A DNA stretch of 59,047 nucleotides from Bacteroidales bacterium (GTDB lineage: Bacteria > Bacteroidota > Bacteroidia > Bacteroidales > UBA7960), in the NCBI GenBank assembly GCA_007131245.1, contig SLQX01000016.1, forward strand, positions 1 through 59,047, written 5' to 3'. Positions 10,606-21,294 of this stretch are shown here, one piece after another. How positions within the stretch are numbered: the first letter of the stretch is position 1; each line of letters starts with the position of its first letter. The position numbers and the translations under genes were made by a program. The notes beneath the pieces are model-generated. The model made no database searches. It was given only the letters and a program-made list of their open reading frames with translations, and had not been told where the DNA came from.

Positions 10606-11724
10606 TTATAGTCTGAATCTGCCTCTTACAACCCGTATTTGTTCACGCAAGGATTTCCGGTTCATCTTTTTTTGTGCTGAATGTGTATCCCCTAACAAAA
10701 ATCCATAAGGTTCCATCCCCTCAACCTCATCAAATATAACTTTCAGTATGGCCATCCCCGGAATAAAGAGAATCATTCCGGCTAATCCCCAGATAAAATT
10801 TCCCACAAACAATGCAATGATAGTCATTAAGGGATTCATCGACACCTTACCCCCCACAATTTTGGGGGTAAACAAATTACTTTCGAGCAGCTGAATGACA
10901 TAGAAGGCCAGGAAAACACCAAACACATACCATAAGGAGTCTTTGGTAAGAAAGGCATACATAATGGGAAGTGTAGCACCTAGGAATGGTCCCAGAAACG
11001 GAATCACATTCAGAAGGGCTGCAAAGCCGGCAAAAAGAAATGCGTGCTTAATTCCAAGACTTAATAAAGCGATACTGTTCAAAACTGCCAGCACACATAT
11101 CACGATAAACATCCCTATGATATAATTCTGAACTACCAGCTTTACTTTGTAAATAACATTCTTAACCTTTATTTTATGCCTTTCTTCAAAGGACATAAGG
11201 ATAAACTCAATAAGAAAGTTTCGAAAATAGAGAAACAAAAAAATGTAGATTGGCATGATTAAGACCATGGTAAGCGTACCGGCTGTGGCAATAATACCCT
11301 GGGTAAGCCCGGCAGCATTTTCATACAAATACTGAAAAATGGTCTGTTGGATATTATCACCTGATATGGGCACAACGCCTTCCAAATTTTCTTCTATATA
11401 GGCATTTAAAATCCCCAGGTAATAGGAAACCCGCTGCTCCAAAAGGGTGAGGTCATCTGCAAAACGAAGTATCTGGTTGTAGAAGAAATAGACCAGGGCA
11501 CTAATGGCCGCTAACAGTAAGATAACACTTAGACCAACGGCAAGGGCCTTGGGAAAGCGCAACCGTTCCAAAAAGGAGGTCAGCGGACTTATCATAATGG
11601 CCAAAAGTCCGGAAACCAACAGGGGGACCAATATGGACTTAGCCTCTCGCATAATAAATACCACCAACACCAATCCAAGCATCAGAATGACCAACTTCAC
11701 ATAAAATGCAAATTTTACTTTCAT
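10606..11724 (-). CDS. AI-2E family transporter (PerM/YdiK-like)
   Basis: Multi-TM protein; GFAALLNVIPFLGPFLGATLPIMYAFLT and C-terminal NPLMTIIALFVGNFIWGLAGMILFIPGMAILKVIFD signature. Confidence 0.9.
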   Translation of the reverse strand: MKVKFAFYVKLVILMLGLVLVVFIMREAKSILVPLLVSGLLAIMISPLTSFLERLRFPKALAVGLSVILLLAAISALVYFFYNQILRFADDLTLLEQRVSYYLGILNAYIEENLEGVVPISGDNIQQTIFQYLYENAAGLTQGIIATAGTLTMVLIMPIYIFLFLYFRNFLIEFILMSFEERHKIKVKNVIYKVKLVVQNYIIGMFIVICVLAVLNSIALLSLGIKHAFLFAGFAALLNVIPFLGPFLGATLPIMYAFLTKDSLWYVFGVFLAFYVIQLLESNLFTPKIVGGKVSMNPLMTIIALFVGNFIWGLAGMILFIPGMAILKVIFDEVEGMEPYGFLLGDTHSAQKKMNRKSLREQIRVVRGRFRL

Positions 11725-11732
11725 AATAATCT

Positions 11733-12641
11733 TTATTGAAAATGTTTTTTACATCCGGCATCGATTGCCAATACATAATTATTTATCACATCCAGCTCTT
11801 GGGCTGTTTGCCAACCATCAAAACCACGGATATGCTCATAATCCACCGAGTCAGCAAAAATTTCCAAATAAAGGCGGGCAACTGGGATAAATGACCAGTG
11901 CCATTTCTCTTCCTCATACCCTTGGTTATCTCTTTGCCCTAAAACAGTGTACGGCTGACAAAAGCCATAGTAAGAGGCATTTTCACTGAGCCATTCATAC
12001 TCTAGCTTGCCCTTTCCTTCCCGGAAGTAGTTATTGTCAAGGCTGTTGATATCTATATCTGTTCCCCAGTGGTGCCGTGATGTGCCGGGCATGGCACTAA
12101 AACGTAATACTTCTTTTGCCCTCTTGCTGGGATCAATGATACTGGTAGCATTGATATTTCCATGCAAAGACTGAACTCCATTCCATTTGTTTTCCCATAT
12201 ACGTTTCTGATGATCAAAACTTCGGAATGCAGAAATAATGGTTAATTGCACGCCACCTTCGGAGGCAGCAGCGTGCATTTTCTTAAATGCTTCATAAGCC
12301 TCCTTATGCATATACAGTCCTTCCCTATTGCCATAACCTGAATGAACTAGGGTAAGAAGACTGTCTCTCTCCTGTCTTGAGTGCTTACCTAGTAGTATAT
12401 TTGTTGTAGGTAAATGATTTTCTTGCATAATTTCATCGCTCTTTTCCTGTTCTGCTTTTTCCTCCTGCACATGATTTACAGTATGCTCCTTTTGATGGAT
12501 GTCTGCATCAGGAATTCTTTGGTAAGACCTGTATGCCCGGGAAAAAATGATAGCAAGGGCCAGTGCAATTATCAATAGGATAGTAAAGATACTTTTCTTC
12601 TTTATGGTAGCCTTCTTTTTTTTAAACCGATTTTTATTCAT
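11733..12641 (-). CDS. M15 family D-alanyl-D-alanine carboxypeptidase (VanY-like)
   Basis: TM anchor; SAFRSFDHQKRIWENKW, PGTSRHHWGTDIDIN, YEEEKWHWSFIP zinc-ligand motifs. Confidence 0.9.
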   Translation of the reverse strand: MNKNRFKKKKATIKKKSIFTILLIIALALAIIFSRAYRSYQRIPDADIHQKEHTVNHVQEEKAEQEKSDEIMQENHLPTTNILLGKHSRQERDSLLTLVHSGYGNREGLYMHKEAYEAFKKMHAAASEGGVQLTIISAFRSFDHQKRIWENKWNGVQSLHGNINATSIIDPSKRAKEVLRFSAMPGTSRHHWGTDIDINSLDNNYFREGKGKLEYEWLSENASYYGFCQPYTVLGQRDNQGYEEEKWHWSFIPVARLYLEIFADSVDYEHIRGFDGWQTAQELDVINNYVLAIDAGCKKHFQ

Positions 12642-12828
12642 TGGTGTTAAAACTATCTAATCAGGTATATTTATTTAATGTTGTTTCTCCAAAGCTATTT
12701 AATATCCCGTGTGTTCGGGAGTATCAAAATTACATTTTTAACCGATATTTTTACCTGAACCATCAAACAATTGCGTAATTTTGTTACTTATTCATGAAAT
12801 TTTAATAAATCTACAATATTTCAAAAGT

Positions 12829-13641
12829 ATGAAGAAAGTTTTAAAAGCATACGAAAATTTAGAATTCTTAAAATCTCCCTCTGCCCGGGTATTGAGAATC
12901 ATGTCAGAGTTTGTCGAGCCCCAGGCCCGCTTTAAGAAAAACAACATTCAGGATACGGTTGTTTTTTTTGGTTCTGCACGGCTGATGCCAAAAAATGACG
13001 CCCAAAAGCAATTGGATGCCATAAAAAAAGAATCCTCACCTGATAAAACTAAATTGCATAAAGCAGAAATTAGCCTGAAAAACTCAAGGTATTATGATGA
13101 CGCAGTGGAGCTGTCGCGCCGGATAACCCAGTGGTCAATGAAAAATTATTACCACAACGGAAGACGCTATGTAGTATGCACGGGAGGTGGCCCTGGCATT
13201 ATGGAAGCAGCCAACAAGGGTGCCTATCTTGCCGGGGGCAAATCTATAGGTCTCAATATCAGTCTACCTTTCGAACAGTATTCCAACCCCTATCTTGAAG
13301 ATGATATGAATTTGGAGTTTCACTACTTTTTCATGCGGAAATTCTGGTTTGCCTATCCGGCCAAAGCCATTGTCATTTTCCCGGGTGGCTTTGGTACTTT
13401 GGATGAGCTTGCCGAAATCCTTACCCTGGTGCAAACAGGCAAAATCAAAAAAGAAATGAAAATTCTTATTTACGACAGCCAATACTGGAACGATATCATC
13501 AACTTTAAAAAATTTGCCGAGCATGGTATGATAAGTGAAGCGGATCTGAATCTTTTCACCATTTGCGATAGCGTTGACCAGTTGGAACAAGAGCTAATGG
13601 CCCATTTTGAAGCGGTTAAGGAAAGCGATAAGTTGATGTAG
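12829..13641 (+). CDS. LOG family / TIGR00730-type Rossmann-fold protein
   Basis: CTGGGPGIMEAANKGAYLAGGKSIGLNISLPFEQ and FPGGFGTLDELAEILTLVQTGKI. ATG at 12829 (MKKVLKAYENLEFL) preferred over ORF-track TTG start at 12781. Confidence 0.88.
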   Translation: MKKVLKAYENLEFLKSPSARVLRIMSEFVEPQARFKKNNIQDTVVFFGSARLMPKNDAQKQLDAIKKESSPDKTKLHKAEISLKNSRYYDDAVELSRRITQWSMKNYYHNGRRYVVCTGGGPGIMEAANKGAYLAGGKSIGLNISLPFEQYSNPYLEDDMNLEFHYFFMRKFWFAYPAKAIVIFPGGFGTLDELAEILTLVQTGKIKKEMKILIYDSQYWNDIINFKKFAEHGMISEADLNLFTICDSVDQLEQELMAHFEAVKESDKLM

Positions 13642-13656
13642 ACCTTTACTTACCCA

Positions 13657-15978
13657 TCAGAAAGGATAACCAATGGCCAGGTTAAAAAGCAGATTGTCTC
13701 TTCTCCAGGCACCATCGAAAGGCTTGAATGCCTGGAAATAGCCCAGTGAGTCATCGTAAGGTATGGCAAGGGGAAAAGCCAAATCCAGGCGCAAAATAAA
13801 AAAGGTAAAATCGAAACGCAGCCCAAAGCCCGTGCCCAACGCTATCTGGCTAAGAAATTCGTTGCTTTCAAATTTGCCACCGGGCGCTCTTTCCCGTTCG
13901 CGCAAATTCCAAACATTTCCTGCATCAGCAAAAAGCGCTCCCTTCACAATACTTGTAAATTCGTAACGATATTCCAGGTTGAGTTCCAGTTTCATTTCCC
14001 CCGACTGGTAAATATTAAAACTAGTAGCCAGAGTATCTGGAGTTTCATAGGATCCGGGACCCAACGTGCGTGGATGAAAAGCGCGGATGCTGTTACTGCC
14101 ACCGATGCTAAATAATTTGATATAGGGAAGTGTGGATGAATTACCATATGGTATTCCTACTCCGGCAGCTATACGGCTGACAAGACGCTGACCATGCCTC
14201 ATATCCAGGTAATAGCGAACATCAAAGTCAGCTTTGGAATACTGCGAAAAACTTTGATTGAAAATGCCATAATCACCCTCAATATCCGATTCTCCTAATC
14301 CAAAGCCCTCCATAAACAAATAAAGCAAATTGCCGGAAAAATCCAGGTTGAAATTTAAGTACCAGTCATGTTTACGTCGCTCCTTCAGTTGTGAATTATA
14401 CTGAAAAGAGTATTCCGACCCCAACAGGAATTGCTCAAACAGTCCTCGTCTGAAAAGTACTTCATCAGAAAAAATTTGCTCATAATCCTCAGAAATAGTA
14501 CCAAGAGAAAAAATATTAAAGACAAAAGGCATATATCGATGACGGGTGGTAACCGATTGATTCCACTGATAGCCAAACTGGCTCCTTGCTGAAGAAACGC
14601 TAAAAGCATCCGTTCTGCTGAGAAAATTAAAAGAAAGTGTCACCAGGGTGCGGGGAACAAACCTGGGCGATATGTTGCTAATACCAAAGGGAGCCAAAAA
14701 CTGGGGTATCGCCAGCTCAGAAGACAAGCCTGCTTCGTAGGAGCTGGATTGCGCTTCTCTGCCACCCAACAAAACTTCATAGGAACCATCCAGGTTAAGG
14801 CTGAAATGCTCCGCACCTCCTAAAAAGTTTCTATTATGAAAAGAAACCGTAAGTCCGGGCCCGGCAAAGTTGGTAGACTTGGATACGCCCCTGAGCTCAG
14901 TACTTATGGTTTTCTTCTCCATGGGTGTTAGTTGTACATGTACATCCAAATTATCGTTTGCAGCAACATCTCTGAAGCGAACATTCACAAACTTAAAAAC
15001 CTCAAGCCCCATTAAATGATTAAGCGTCAGATCGTGATTATTGCTATTATACCATTGGCCATTTTCGAAAAACACAGCACCTTTTAGTGTGGAGGGTCTA
15101 AATAGACCATGGTTATTAACCAGGAAAAAGTTATCAGCAAGATTCAGTGTATCTTCCTGGTTATTATCAGATTCAAGCTCCGGAGTATGACCTGCATTGA
15201 TGTAAACATTGCGGATTTTATACTTTTTCAGGGCTTTGGATGGAGTATTGGGTTTTAATTCCAGAGAAAGGCTCACCTCCCTGTTTCCCACGGTGGTATC
15301 TGCCCTGAAAATCAGAAAGTCATGATGGAAATAAAAATACCCCAATTCTTTCAAATGCTGATTGATTCGTTCTCTTTCCTGTTTAAGTTTGCTTAAACGA
15401 TAGCCTTCGCCGGGGCGGATAAGAGTCTCTTCCAGGGATGCGTTAATTACGGATGAAATATCTTTATCATCCCCAAGGGGAAGTATTTCTTTGATGGTAA
15501 ATGCAGGCTCAAGACTGACAAGAAATTCAGCCCTTGCGGTTCTTTGCGATTCCCGTGCAATAAAATCTACATTGGCATCGAAAAATCCCATATTAAACAA
15601 TCTGTTTTCTACCAACCTGACACTACGCTCTGCATCAAAGTCCTGCCATAATACAGGTGGTCTTCCAATGCGTGTTTTCATCCATCCACGAATCCCCCCC
15701 TCAGGATCTTCACCGGCGATGTTGTAAACCCATAAACGGGGTCTTATCCCCAGAAACCGCTCATTGGGCTTTGGCCTTATAACACGCTCAACTTCGGCAA
15801 CCACCTCACTTTTATTTTCTATCTTTTTTTCAGATTCAACACGAATCTTACTTCCCTTGTAAAGTTTTTGGTCTTCTTCCAGGTAGCTGAGGCTAGAGCA
15901 ACCCGAAAAAAGCAAAAGCAGTAGCAAAGCCTTCAAAAAGCCAAAACCTTTGGTTGTATGTATATGATTCAAAACCAT
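13657..15978 (-). CDS. TamL-like lipidated Omp85/BamA-TamA family outer-membrane protein
   Basis: Lipoprotein signal LLLLLLFSGCSSLSYLEEDQKLYKGSKI, POTRA-like N-terminus, C-terminal barrel (SIGGSNSIRAFHPRTLGPG..., GLRFDFTFFILRLDLAFPL). Start set to the internal Met (MVLNHIHTTKG); ORF track begins at 16002. Confidence 0.88.
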   Translation of the reverse strand: MVLNHIHTTKGFGFLKALLLLLLFSGCSSLSYLEEDQKLYKGSKIRVESEKKIENKSEVVAEVERVIRPKPNERFLGIRPRLWVYNIAGEDPEGGIRGWMKTRIGRPPVLWQDFDAERSVRLVENRLFNMGFFDANVDFIARESQRTARAEFLVSLEPAFTIKEILPLGDDKDISSVINASLEETLIRPGEGYRLSKLKQERERINQHLKELGYFYFHHDFLIFRADTTVGNREVSLSLELKPNTPSKALKKYKIRNVYINAGHTPELESDNNQEDTLNLADNFFLVNNHGLFRPSTLKGAVFFENGQWYNSNNHDLTLNHLMGLEVFKFVNVRFRDVAANDNLDVHVQLTPMEKKTISTELRGVSKSTNFAGPGLTVSFHNRNFLGGAEHFSLNLDGSYEVLLGGREAQSSSYEAGLSSELAIPQFLAPFGISNISPRFVPRTLVTLSFNFLSRTDAFSVSSARSQFGYQWNQSVTTRHRYMPFVFNIFSLGTISEDYEQIFSDEVLFRRGLFEQFLLGSEYSFQYNSQLKERRKHDWYLNFNLDFSGNLLYLFMEGFGLGESDIEGDYGIFNQSFSQYSKADFDVRYYLDMRHGQRLVSRIAAGVGIPYGNSSTLPYIKLFSIGGSNSIRAFHPRTLGPGSYETPDTLATSFNIYQSGEMKLELNLEYRYEFTSIVKGALFADAGNVWNLRERERAPGGKFESNEFLSQIALGTGFGLRFDFTFFILRLDLAFPLAIPYDDSLGYFQAFKPFDGAWRRDNLLFNLAIGYPF

Positions 15979-16011
15979 AATATATTCTTCTTTATCTTGC
16001 AAATAAGGGCC

Positions 16012-19000
16012 TTACATATCAGGAGGGACCAAATCTTCGAACTCGGGAAGCAGGTGTACTTCTGACTCCTCTTCTTTTTTCATAAACAGCTCCCGGAATT
16101 GATTATAACTCCTTGAAAAAACAATTGAAACACCCGTTTCAGTTACTTGTCCGTCGAAGACATCTCCATAGTTTCTTTTCCTGAAGCCTTTCAGAATCAA
16201 ATTTCCTTCAGGGTTAATCAGGTATTCTATACTAAAATCACCGGCGATGTCAGTAGGGTTTGTTTCCCTTCGTGCTTCATCTTCCAATTCGATATTTCCA
16301 CCCACACTTACTCTCACCCGCTCATCAAAAAAATCACGTGAAACCTCCATCTGAAGTTCGGTTCGCCCTCTTCCATCACCATCAGTGAAATCCACAAACG
16401 ACTCTACCTCTATGTTGATATCCACTCCTCTTACATACCTGTCAGATAAGCGGTTTAGCTGTTGAGAAAGAATCTGGCTGGCAGAAGAGCGCGCCGTAGA
16501 AGTTAAATCTCCTCCTCCCAGTGAAGCAAATGGATTTTCCTGGATAAAATTACCCAGGATAAGCAAAGCAAACACCTGCTTGTTAAGCTCCGATTCGTTT
16601 TGGTTAATTTGATTGATTCGAGCCATGAGTGAACCATCCATGGCATTTTGATGCTCCGGGGGGAGGTCAAGCTCAAAGCTAATCTGGGGCTCCATCAGAT
16701 TCCCTTTCATTTTGAGGTACACCAAAAAAGGGAATTGCTGCCGCATAGCAGCACCCTGGGCCTGGTCACCGGATGCCTGACCGGCCATAAGCTCCCGGGT
16801 GCCTGTACGAATTGTGTAAATAGCTGTAATATCAACATTTGCATTGAGGGGATCGCCTGTCCAGACTATATTGCTTCCGGAACGAATACGGAAGTTACGC
16901 CGTATCACATCATAAAAAGTAAGCAAATATTCACCCTCTACCATTTCGTAACGGCCCGAGAGGGATACCCGTCCACCAGGATCAACTCCCAGACTTAACA
17001 CTCCCCCACCCTGCACTTCCAGGAAATCACCGGCGTACTCATCGATAATTATTTTCACATCTGTTTGCCTGTCGATTTCGATGTTAGCATTTAAGTCCAG
17101 GCGTTCAAAAGAGGACTGCACCTCCCTGGAATCCGCCTCTCTGGCCATTTGATAAAATAGGGTGTCCCTTGGTTGTACAAACTCCACCACCCCTTCATCT
17201 CCAATGGCCTCCGGCATGGTTTGTGGCAGGTAAAAAGTAAAATCAGACCCTTCATTTAGCTTGATTCTCCCTTCCACCTCTGGATTATCCTGGCTTCCGG
17301 TAAGACGTAAATCTGTATCCATCAATATTCGACCATGATACAAATCATTCTGGTTGGGTTTTACATTCATCAGTAAAAAGTTTCGCGAACTCAAGCTAAT
17401 GTCAAAGGCCAGCTGATTTAGATCGGCAAAATTTACATTTCCGTTTAATGTTGCGTTTCGCCCCATAGAATCTTCCAGTGATAGACCTTGTAACCTTAAT
17501 TGCTGCCTGTCAAAAAGAATTTGCTCGCTTTTGAGAAAGTAACCCGCGTTCAGGTCTGGAACCCGGAACGCTGTCTCGTTGATATTGAGTTCTCCGGCAA
17601 CCATTGGCTCACTGGTAGTACCGGTAATATTCATTTTCCCGGAAAGATATCCTTGCAGGTGGGTAAGATTGCCGCCAGCAAACCCTTCAAAGGACGGTAG
17701 ATCAAGTCTTTCAAGGTTTACCTGCATATCAACAGACTCTTGCTCCCCGCTACGGTAGTTACCTGTAACAGTAATATCTGTAAGCTTACTTTTTACCGTA
17801 GCAAAAACTTCAAACAGGTTTTGTTCCGGATTTTCTGCTTTCAATACGATATCACCAATGGTATCACCCCTGAAGGAAAATTCATCCACAGATATATCTG
17901 CCAGGAAAGAAGGGTTTTCAAAAAAGTTAATAAAGCTAAAATGGCCATTTAGCATTCCTCCAACAACAGGTAAGCTATCCGAAATATGAGTCAGGTTCCC
18001 TAAATCTATCTGTTGCATTTGAGCATCTACTATCGGGTAACTTTGTTCGTGCTCACGACTGGCCAGAGAAATTAACCGCTCCTGACTTTGAAGGTTAAAG
18101 TTGTGAATTTGAATAAATTGTTTGCCGAAGGTTATTCTGTTATCAGGTGATACCTGCCACAACTCTCCATTGATCATGGGCTCAGTCTCACGCAAATGGA
18201 AAACATACAGGCTATCGGATATTTCCAAACGAGCTGGCAGTGCATATAAAGGGTTATTTTCAAAATCGCTGAGCGACAGGTCAAAATCCAGCAATTGATC
18301 CCTGAAACTTCCTGCAACCTGTAAGTCATGGTATAACATCTGTTGTAAATCCAATTTTTCCAGCGAAACCACAAAATTCATTTTATCGTGGTCAGAATGA
18401 ACACTGGTATTAAAACGGGTAAGGTCAAGGCCGGCATAACTTATTCGGGGCCAGTTCACCTCCAGGCTCAACCTGCGTAAACTTTTATTGTAGGACAACC
18501 TGGCGTTCAGTGTATCATAGTTTTGAACGTCTTTTAAAACAACGTTGGAAATCAAATCATTGGGTTTTACTATCAATTCCAACTCAAATTGCTTGTTTTC
18601 AGAACCGTCGGTTTCCGTCTCCAGGTAGGGGAGTTCATAATAATGGGAAAAATGCCCGGTAAGCTCTCCGGGAATCCGGGCTGGGGAAAAGTTTCCGGAA
18701 AAGTCGGCATCTGCAATTTGTGACCGCAAGGTAAGGATATATTCTCCGGCTTCTACCCCTGAGTTAATTTGTAATTCTGGTAAATCATAAATTTCATTTT
18801 CCAATGCCATGCTTGTATTGCGCAAACTTACATGACCACTGAAAAAATCATCCACGTCAAAAACCAGGTCAGCCTGCAAGTTTGTCTTCACCAATAAGTC
18901 ATCTTCCACAACTCCCAATTGCCCCAGCTGCGCATAATGAACCACTAATTTACTCTGAAGTGCAGGCACTGCAGAAAAAGCAGCATAACCACCCTCCAAT

Positions 19001-21078
19001 TCCAGTGAAAGTTTATCATCCTGGTAATTGGTGGAAACACTTGCCACAGAATCTTTTAACTCCAGGTTAACTATCCAATCATTATACGCATATTGGTTAT
19101 AGGTAAGATTTCCCAGCTCAATCTTTCCCTCCAGGTTCATCTCTTCAGGCTTGGTGCCCTTTCCCACTATATCCACATTCAAGGCCACCGGTTCGGTAAT
19201 TTTTTCGCTTTGCATGAGGAGCTTACCCACATCAAACTCATCTGCAACTAGCTTTCCAGAGAACGCTGAAAGGCCATCCGGCACCTCTTCCAGGTAGGCC
19301 TCCAAAGCAATATTGCCCAAATCCGACTGTATACTTGAGTATGCTTCAAAAGACTTAACTGAACCTTGTGTTTTGTTTTTTACATATACAAAGTTCGGCA
19401 ACTGAATTCCCTGCGGTTTCAAGGTGTCAGGCAGATTGGCCATAAAACGACCCGGGGCAGCAAAAACTTCCATCATGGGCAGATCCCAGGATAAACTATC
19501 TTGCCTGGGTAACCCTTTAACGTTGCCATGCAGGCTCGCAGTAAAAAATTCGGGGGCAGTAATTTGTAAACTATCCAGCTTTAAATCAGATATCTTACCA
19601 CTAAATCCACCTCCCAGTCTCAATCCATGGTTATCTGGCCAGTTAAAATACAGCTGATTCATCACCGGCATAAAATAAGCCAGATCTTCTTGTATGTGTG
19701 TTTCCAAAAAACTAAAGTCCAGGTGGTAGTTCAAGATATCATCCTGGGCAAAATGGAGAAAGTTGTTGTTGCTGGCAAATGAAAAACCCACCTTGCTTTC
19801 CCCGGTGTGAAGAAAAAAGTCCTCAATACGTGTTTGGTCACCAAGCTCAATATCACCACTGAATTCCAGGATTTTCATCTCCTCTCCCAGGTTCATGCTT
19901 ATATTCTGAAGGTGTAGCCGCACGTTTTCGGGTGATACTAACACTTCACTCAGAGCCATATTCAAATGGTCAATCTTAAGGTTCTCCGGATTAAAAACAC
20001 CTGGTGACGGGGTAAACCCATCTTGAACCAACTGAAAGAAAGATTCCTTCACAGAAAACTCTTTAACGCCAATGGACCAGTCCATAAGGTCGGCAAAGCG
20101 GAATGAAAAATCCGTAGTGTCCCCGGAATCCTCTTCAAGGGGCTTTTTTCCCGAATCGTGCTGTCCGTTTACTTGAGGAAAATCAAACTGCGCCACCAAT
20201 TTTTCAAGTGTCAGTGTTTGCAGTTTCACTAAATAATTATGTAACTCAATATTTTCCGGAATAAGCAACAATGACTCGAGCTGCACTGCCATTGAGGTTC
20301 CCTGGTAATCTGTAAAAGAGAAAGCCGGGTGTGCTATTTTTAATTCTGCCAACGCCAGATTTAACAGGGGCATTCCGGTTGATTCAGTGGGTTCAGGTGG
20401 GATTGTGGGCTTATTTATTTGGATTTGCACCTCGGGTCTTTCCAACAAAGTAGCTCCAAGGTGGTATTTACCGGTAAGCAAATCGGCCTGGGATAAGTCG
20501 GTAGTGAATTTTTTCAAGCCTGCCTGCAAATCCAAACCGGTGGTATGGTCGTACATATCAAAGGTGATGTCTTCCAAATGAATCTTGCGAACGTCAATAC
20601 TCCAGCCATTTTCTGCTTCTTCGGATTCATAGTCAGCTTCAGGGGTTTCTTCATCGGCAAAAGCATCTATCAAAAACTGGTAGTTATATACCGTATCCGG
20701 TTCTTCTCTTATCATCTTACCCACCACATCATTCAACTCCAGCAGGTTAACATCTACTTTTTGCCGCAGCAGGGATGTCAGCCGCACATCCACAAAAATA
20801 CTTCCTGCATACAGCAATGTATCTCCCTGGGTATCTTCAGCATAAATACCTTTCAGTCCGACAGATTTGGGAAACCTGATGGCAACCCTCTCAACATCAA
20901 AGCGGGTGTTTGTTTGGGATGAAATGGAAGTAGTAATCCTTTGGATGAGAAAAGTTTGTACGGAAGAAAGCTGTAACAGCAGGCTCACAACTAAAAATAA
21001 AACCAATAAAGAGCCAATAAGCCATGCCCCTGCTTTCAGAATCCACAGCAAATACTTTTTAATTAAAGATTTTAGCAT
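16012..21078 (-). CDS. Translocation/assembly module TamB-like protein (DUF490), 1688 aa, upstream of tamL-like gene
   Basis: N-terminal TM; C-terminal DUF490-like region (GRYEMVEGEYLLTFYDVIRRNFRIRSGSNIVWTGDPLNANVDITAIYTIRTGT... KQVFALLILGNFIQENP). Ends ~33 bp before the preferred tamL-like start. Confidence 0.9.
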   Translation of the reverse strand: MLKSLIKKYLLWILKAGAWLIGSLLVLFLVVSLLLQLSSVQTFLIQRITTSISSQTNTRFDVERVAIRFPKSVGLKGIYAEDTQGDTLLYAGSIFVDVRLTSLLRQKVDVNLLELNDVVGKMIREEPDTVYNYQFLIDAFADEETPEADYESEEAENGWSIDVRKIHLEDITFDMYDHTTGLDLQAGLKKFTTDLSQADLLTGKYHLGATLLERPEVQIQINKPTIPPEPTESTGMPLLNLALAELKIAHPAFSFTDYQGTSMAVQLESLLLIPENIELHNYLVKLQTLTLEKLVAQFDFPQVNGQHDSGKKPLEEDSGDTTDFSFRFADLMDWSIGVKEFSVKESFFQLVQDGFTPSPGVFNPENLKIDHLNMALSEVLVSPENVRLHLQNISMNLGEEMKILEFSGDIELGDQTRIEDFFLHTGESKVGFSFASNNNFLHFAQDDILNYHLDFSFLETHIQEDLAYFMPVMNQLYFNWPDNHGLRLGGGFSGKISDLKLDSLQITAPEFFTASLHGNVKGLPRQDSLSWDLPMMEVFAAPGRFMANLPDTLKPQGIQLPNFVYVKNKTQGSVKSFEAYSSIQSDLGNIALEAYLEEVPDGLSAFSGKLVADEFDVGKLLMQSEKITEPVALNVDIVGKGTKPEEMNLEGKIELGNLTYNQYAYNDWIVNLELKDSVASVSTNYQDDKLSLELEGGYAAFSAVPALQSKLVVHYAQLGQLGVVEDDLLVKTNLQADLVFDVDDFFSGHVSLRNTSMALENEIYDLPELQINSGVEAGEYILTLRSQIADADFSGNFSPARIPGELTGHFSHYYELPYLETETDGSENKQFELELIVKPNDLISNVVLKDVQNYDTLNARLSYNKSLRRLSLEVNWPRISYAGLDLTRFNTSVHSDHDKMNFVVSLEKLDLQQMLYHDLQVAGSFRDQLLDFDLSLSDFENNPLYALPARLEISDSLYVFHLRETEPMINGELWQVSPDNRITFGKQFIQIHNFNLQSQERLISLASREHEQSYPIVDAQMQQIDLGNLTHISDSLPVVGGMLNGHFSFINFFENPSFLADISVDEFSFRGDTIGDIVLKAENPEQNLFEVFATVKSKLTDITVTGNYRSGEQESVDMQVNLERLDLPSFEGFAGGNLTHLQGYLSGKMNITGTTSEPMVAGELNINETAFRVPDLNAGYFLKSEQILFDRQQLRLQGLSLEDSMGRNATLNGNVNFADLNQLAFDISLSSRNFLLMNVKPNQNDLYHGRILMDTDLRLTGSQDNPEVEGRIKLNEGSDFTFYLPQTMPEAIGDEGVVEFVQPRDTLFYQMAREADSREVQSSFERLDLNANIEIDRQTDVKIIIDEYAGDFLEVQGGGVLSLGVDPGGRVSLSGRYEMVEGEYLLTFYDVIRRNFRIRSGSNIVWTGDPLNANVDITAIYTIRTGTRELMAGQASGDQAQGAAMRQQFPFLVYLKMKGNLMEPQISFELDLPPEHQNAMDGSLMARINQINQNESELNKQVFALLILGNFIQENPFASLGGGDLTSTARSSASQILSQQLNRLSDRYVRGVDINIEVESFVDFTDGDGRGRTELQMEVSRDFFDERVRVSVGGNIELEDEARRETNPTDIAGDFSIEYLINPEGNLILKGFRKRNYGDVFDGQVTETGVSIVFSRSYNQFRELFMKKEEESEVHLLPEFEDLVPPDM

Positions 21079-21294
21079 TAAAAACAGGGATTAATAATAT
21101 GAGCTATTGCTTTTAAAGGTTAACACAGGAAATCCAAATTTTGTTGTTATACCCACGATGATACTACCTTAATAAAGGTTAATCTGCTTTATTGGGGGGA
21201 ATATTTACTTAACTTTGGATTTCAATATACATACCTTCCCAAAAGCAAATTTACATATTAGATTCTTAGCTTTACTAACCTAAAAACCAAAATT

